This document shows, piece after piece, positions 61,164 through 64,000 of a stretch of DNA of 64,000 nt (position 1 is its first letter; each line of letters starts with the position of its first letter). The stretch comes from Tistlia sp040905785. GTDB lineage: Bacteria; Pseudomonadota; Alphaproteobacteria; Kiloniellales; DSM-21159. A program made the position numbers and the translations under genes. The notes beneath the pieces were generated by a model. It did no database searches. It was given only the letters and a program-made list of their open reading frames with translations, and had not been told where the DNA came from. The stretch lies in the NCBI RefSeq assembly GCF_040905785.1, contig NZ_JBBDQW010000052.1:1-64000 (forward strand), read 5' to 3'.

Positions 61164-61178
61164 GCAGGTGCCGTGCCA
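61164..61178 (-). promoter_or_regulatory. Sigma-54 promoter of the flgF operon
   Basis: TGGCAC-GGCAC-CTGC on the minus strand: one mismatch, GG-N10-GC spacing exact. It lies in the 303-nt gap between divergent flgF and fliL. Confidence 0.7.
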
Positions 61179-61265
61179 CGGCCGAGCCGCCACCCATTTC
61201 AAGGGCTTACGGCGATCCGGTCGCGGCCCTCGGCGGGCAGGGGCGCTGCCGGGGTAGAGCTTGCC

Positions 61266-61280
61266 GGGCAGGTTTTGCCG
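61266..61280 (-). promoter_or_regulatory. FlbD (ftr)-like element upstream of flgF
   Basis: GGGCA-GGTTT-TGCCG: one mismatch to CGGCA-N5-TGCCG. It lies 87 intervening nt upstream of the flgF sigma-54 site. A TTAA half-site for CtrA (61305-61308) lies between it and fliL, but a full CtrA box is not convincing. Confidence 0.55.
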
Positions 61281-61377
61281 CAGTGCGGCGGACGAAACGG
61301 CTTGTTAACCAGGGCGGCGCTACCTTGCCGGTGCACGCCAATTGGGGCGCTAAATCTAGCGAGAGTTCGAGGCAAGG

Positions 61378-61887
61378 ATGGTCGATTCGACGGTCGAGGA
61401 CGGCGGCGACGTCGAAGTCCAGGCGGTGCCGCGAAAGGGCGGAATGAGCGGCAAGAAGCTCGTCCTCATCGTCCTGCCGCTGCTGTTGCTGGTCGGCGCC
61501 GGCGCCGGCCTATTCTTCTCCGGCGCGCTCGGCGGCGAGAAGGACGAGAGCCACGAGGAGGTCCTGGCAAAGGCGCCGAAGTCGACGGTCTACTACGAGT
61601 TGCCCGAGATGCTGGTCAACCTGAGCAGCAGTGGCCGCAAGACCAGCTTCCTCAAGCTGACGGTCAGCCTGGAGCTTTCCAGCGAGCTCGCCGTCGCCGA
61701 GATCGAGAAGGTGCAGCCGCGCGTCGTCGACGCCTTCCAGGTTTACCTGCGCGAGCTGCGCCTGGAAGACCTGAGCGGCTCGGCTGGCCTCCAGCGGTTG
61801 CGTGAGGAGCTGCTGGTGCGCGTGAACGCCGCCGTCGCGCCGGTCGAGGTGCACGACGTGCTGTTCAAGGAAATGCTGGTCCAGTAG
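61378..61887 (+). CDS. fliL: Flagellar basal body protein FliL
   Basis: A 169-aa single-pass inner-membrane protein. A short acidic N-terminus, the membrane helix KLVLIVLPLLLLVGAGAGLFF (about 23-43) and a periplasmic domain with YYELPEMLVNLSSSGRKTSFLKLTV and LRLEDLSGSAGLQRLREELLVRVN (in pieces) match FliL. It supports stator function. It is divergent from flgF and 41 nt before fliM. Confidence 0.94.
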   Translation: MVDSTVEDGGDVEVQAVPRKGGMSGKKLVLIVLPLLLLVGAGAGLFFSGALGGEKDESHEEVLAKAPKSTVYYELPEMLVNLSSSGRKTSFLKLTVSLELSSELAVAEIEKVQPRVVDAFQVYLRELRLEDLSGSAGLQRLREELLVRVNAAVAPVEVHDVLFKEMLVQ

Positions 61888-61928
61888 CCGCGCCACCGGC
61901 GCCAACGCTCGAACGACGGGAGCCGACC

Positions 61929-62993
61929 TTGGCCGACGAGATCGAAGAGGACGACGACGAACTCGCTGCCCAGTGGGCGGCGATGGCCGACGAAGGCGAA
62001 GAAGGGGAGCTGGGCGGCACGTCGGCCCGCGTCCTCGACCAGAACGAGATCGACTCGCTGCTCGGCCTCGACGACCAGACATCCGAGTCCCAGGACAACT
62101 CGGGCATTCAGGCGATCGTCAATTCGGCGCTGGTGTCCTACGAGCGCCTGCCGATGCTGGAGGTCGTCTTCGACCGCCTGGTCCGGATGATGTCGACCTC
62201 GCTGCGCAACTTCACCTCCGACAACGTCGAGGTCAGCCTCGACAACATCTCCTCGGCGCGCTTCGGCGATTACCTCAACTCGATTCCGCTGCCGGCCATG
62301 CTGGCGGTCTTCAAGGCCGAGGAGTGGGACAACTACGGCCTGATGGTCGTCGATTCCGCGCTGATCTACTCGATTGTCGACGTGCTGCTCGGCGGTCGCC
62401 GCGGCACCGCCGCCATGCGCATCGAGGGTCGGCCATACACGACGATCGAGCGCAACCTGGTGCAGCGCATGATGCACGTCGTGCTGGCCGACCTCTCCGC
62501 CGCCTTCGACCCGCTGTCGCCGGTCACCTTCCGCTTCGAGCGGCTGGAGACCAACCCGCGCTTCGCGGCCATCGCCCGCCACGCCAACGCCGCCATCGTC
62601 ACGCGCCTGCGCATCGACATGGAGGACCGCGGCGGCCGCATCGAGCTGCTGCTGCCCTACGCGACGCTCGAGCCGGTGCGCGAGCTGCTGCTGCAGATGT
62701 TCATGGGCGAGAAGTTCGGCCGCGACTCGATCTGGGAAAGCCATCTGACCGCCGAGCTCTGGCAGACCGAGGTCTCGCTGCAGGGCGTGCTCGACACCGT
62801 GGAGGCGACGCTCGGCGACGTCCTCAACTGGAAGGTCGGCACCCATGTGGCGCTGAACCGCTCGCCCCAGTCCAAGGTCGAGCTGCGCTGTGGCGACATC
62901 TCGATGTTCGGCGGCGCCATGGGCCGAAAGAACGGCCACATCGCCGTGCGCATCGCGGACAAGCTGCTGCGCGAACCCCGGGAGGACACGTGA
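61929..62993 (+). CDS. fliM: Flagellar motor switch protein FliM
   Basis: A 354-aa C-ring protein. It begins at TTG 61929 with GGGAG upstream. An acidic N-terminal stretch precedes the CheY-binding-type segment VLDQNEIDSLLGL; the middle CheC-like domain includes LGGRRGTAAMRIEGRPYTTIERNLVQRMM (in pieces), and the C-terminal SpoA domain runs QSKVELRCGDISMFGGAMGRKNGHIAVRI in pieces. It links FliG to FliN and receives CheY-P. The stop overlaps the next start (TGATG). Confidence 0.96.
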   Translation: MADEIEEDDDELAAQWAAMADEGEEGELGGTSARVLDQNEIDSLLGLDDQTSESQDNSGIQAIVNSALVSYERLPMLEVVFDRLVRMMSTSLRNFTSDNVEVSLDNISSARFGDYLNSIPLPAMLAVFKAEEWDNYGLMVVDSALIYSIVDVLLGGRRGTAAMRIEGRPYTTIERNLVQRMMHVVLADLSAAFDPLSPVTFRFERLETNPRFAAIARHANAAIVTRLRIDMEDRGGRIELLLPYATLEPVRELLLQMFMGEKFGRDSIWESHLTAELWQTEVSLQGVLDTVEATLGDVLNWKVGTHVALNRSPQSKVELRCGDISMFGGAMGRKNGHIAVRIADKLLREPREDT

Positions 62994-63478
62994 TGGATCT
63001 CGGCCTGCTCGCCGACGGCCTGCTGGCGCTGTTGCTGGCGGTGACGATCGCCTACGCGATCGTCCTCAACCGCAAGCTCTCCGCGCTGCGCGCCACCAAG
63101 GACGAGATGGCGCGGATGCTCGCCGACTTCGCGCAGACCACCGCCCAGGCGGAAGCCGGGGTGCGCGAGCTGCGCCAGAGCGCCTCGGCCTCCGGGGACG
63201 GGCTCAGCGCGGTCGTGGCCGAGGCCGACGGCAAGCTCGAGAAGGCCCTCGGCCTGAAGGAGGACCTGGTGTTCCTGGTCGAGAAGGGCGAGGCCCTGGC
63301 GGACCGGCTGGAGCGTGGCCTCGAAGGCGGCCGGGCCAGCCAGGCCCGCCCCCGGGCGCCCGCCGCCAAGCCTGCCCCCGCCAAACCCGGAGCCAAACCT
63401 GCCGCCGCCAAGCGCGACGGCGAGCCAGAGGTCGCCAAGGACGAGGGCCTGCTGCGCTCGCTCGCCGGCGTCCGCTGA
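62993..63478 (+). CDS. DUF6468-type flagellar-operon membrane protein
   Basis: A 161-aa protein with one N-terminal membrane helix (GLLADGLLALLLAVTIAYAIVLN), then a helical segment KLSALRATKDEMARMLADFAQTTAQAE and an Ala/Pro/Lys-rich tail (AKPAPAKPGAKPAAAK). It looks like the DUF6468 family found next to fliM in Rhodospirillales; function unknown. Its start overlaps the fliM stop by one base, so it is translationally coupled to the C-ring gene. Its cytoplasmic coiled helix could bind motor parts, which is inference. Confidence 0.75.
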   Translation: MDLGLLADGLLALLLAVTIAYAIVLNRKLSALRATKDEMARMLADFAQTTAQAEAGVRELRQSASASGDGLSAVVAEADGKLEKALGLKEDLVFLVEKGEALADRLERGLEGGRASQARPRAPAAKPAPAKPGAKPAAAKRDGEPEVAKDEGLLRSLAGVR

Positions 63479-63522
63479 GCCAGACAGACCAGCCCGAGAC
63501 CAGACAGGAAGGTCGAACCCCC

Positions 63523-64000
63523 GTGACCCTGCGCCTCTTGCCCTTCGTCATCGCCGTCGCCGGCGTCGCCCTGGCTCTGCGCCTGGGCGGCCTGCTCCAC
63601 GACATCCAGGCCGTCGCCGCCGAGAAGGTCGCCGCCGAGCCGGTCGCCAGCTATGCCGAGCCGGGGCGCGCGGGCGGCGAGCAGGTTGCCCAGCTGACCG
63701 CCGAGCGGGCGGACGACGGCTCTGTCGAAGGGCTTGGCGACGGGTCTGGCGAAGCGCCTGTCGAGGATGCGGCCGGAACGCCGCTGTTCGATCTGCCCGC
63801 CGACCCGCTGCAAATGAGCGACCAGGAGATCGAGCTGCTGCAGGCGCTGTCAGAGCGCCGGCTGCAGCTCGACCGGCGTGCCGCCGAGGTCGAGCAGCGT
63901 GCCGCGCTGCTGAGCGCGGCCGAGAGCAAGATCGACGAGAAGATCGGGCGCCTGGAGAGCCTGCAGGCGCAGATCGAGGCGCTGCTCGTCGCCTACGACG
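63523..64000 (+). CDS. MotE-like protein, partial at window end
   Basis: A GTG start at 63523 with AGGAAGG about 10 nt upstream leads into a membrane or signal segment (LLPFVIAVAGVALALRLGGLL), an acidic spacer and a coiled coil (SDQEIELLQALSERRLQLDRRAAEVEQRAALLSAAESKI in pieces) running off the right edge at about 159 aa. This matches MotE/MgtE-N-type flagellar chaperones of alphaproteobacteria that follow fliM in such operons and assist MotC/stator components. The frame remains open, so the gene is incomplete here. Confidence 0.75.
   Translation, partial: MTLRLLPFVIAVAGVALALRLGGLLHDIQAVAAEKVAAEPVASYAEPGRAGGEQVAQLTAERADDGSVEGLGDGSGEAPVEDAAGTPLFDLPADPLQMSDQEIELLQALSERRLQLDRRAAEVEQRAALLSAAESKIDEKIGRLESLQAQIEALLVAYD

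Noticed and set aside
61305..61308. TTAA before fliL as a CtrA box
   Set aside because: Only 6 of 8 positions fit when the second half is included (GAAA-N7-TTAA), below the level used for the other boxes.

Overview
The window is GC-rich DNA (close to 70% by eye) from an alphaproteobacterium. CtrA, the CtrA inhibitor SciP (DUF1153), FliX, FlbD, a large alpha-type RNase E and a DksA that has lost most zinc-finger cysteines all point there. Flagellin chaperones (FliS, FliW, FlgN), FliD and FlaG accompany them, which suggests a Rhodospirillales/Kiloniellales-like lineage rather than Caulobacter or the rhizobia. No function was tested; calls rest on reading the sequence and recalling families.

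Left part (1-25 kb), mostly housekeeping: a DsbA-like thiol oxidoreductase and an M48 metalloprotease/TPR protein (minus); a gamma-glutamyltransferase-like lipoprotein and a class I/II aminotransferase (plus); RNase E (minus) with a long leader; N-acetylmuramoyl-alanine amidase, PBP1A and RF2 (prfB, with the programmed +1 frameshift intact); a Cys/Met-type PLP enzyme; a HigBA toxin-antitoxin module lying between an intact tRNA-Val and a decayed copy of that tRNA's 3' half; phosphoglycolate phosphatase; glmU-glmS; a cupin; a Cache-type sensor kinase downstream of an orphan TRAP solute receptor; and ctrA.

Right part (25-64 kb), one large flagellar island: fliI-fliJ (plus, divergent from ctrA); a long minus operon fliF-fliG-fliH-fliN-motA-flbD-flhA-flhF-flhG-(FliK-like protein); sciP just upstream of fliF; the hook genes fliK-flgD-flgE; two flagellin units, one with fliS and one followed by flaG-fliD-fliS; flgI-flgJ-flgN-flgK-flgL-fliW; fliX-dksA (plus); flgF-flgG-flgA-flgH; and fliL-fliM-DUF6468-MotE-like (plus), which runs off the right edge. 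Not seen in the window: fliE, flgB, flgC, fliPQR, flhB, motB, flbT, flaF.

The regulatory logic can be read in the DNA. CtrA-type boxes (TTAA-N7-TTAA, each 7 of 8) stand in front of ctrA, fliF, sciP and fliX. Five sigma-54 promoters stand in front of the late genes. A 15-bp inverted repeat, CGGCA-N5-TGCCG, resembling the Caulobacter ftr/FlbD site, recurs in the late-promoter regions. At four of the five sigma-54 promoters a copy begins 84-87 nt upstream, and a partial copy also sits by fliF. This suggests a CtrA/SciP -> FliX/FlbD -> sigma-54 cascade encoded largely within one island.
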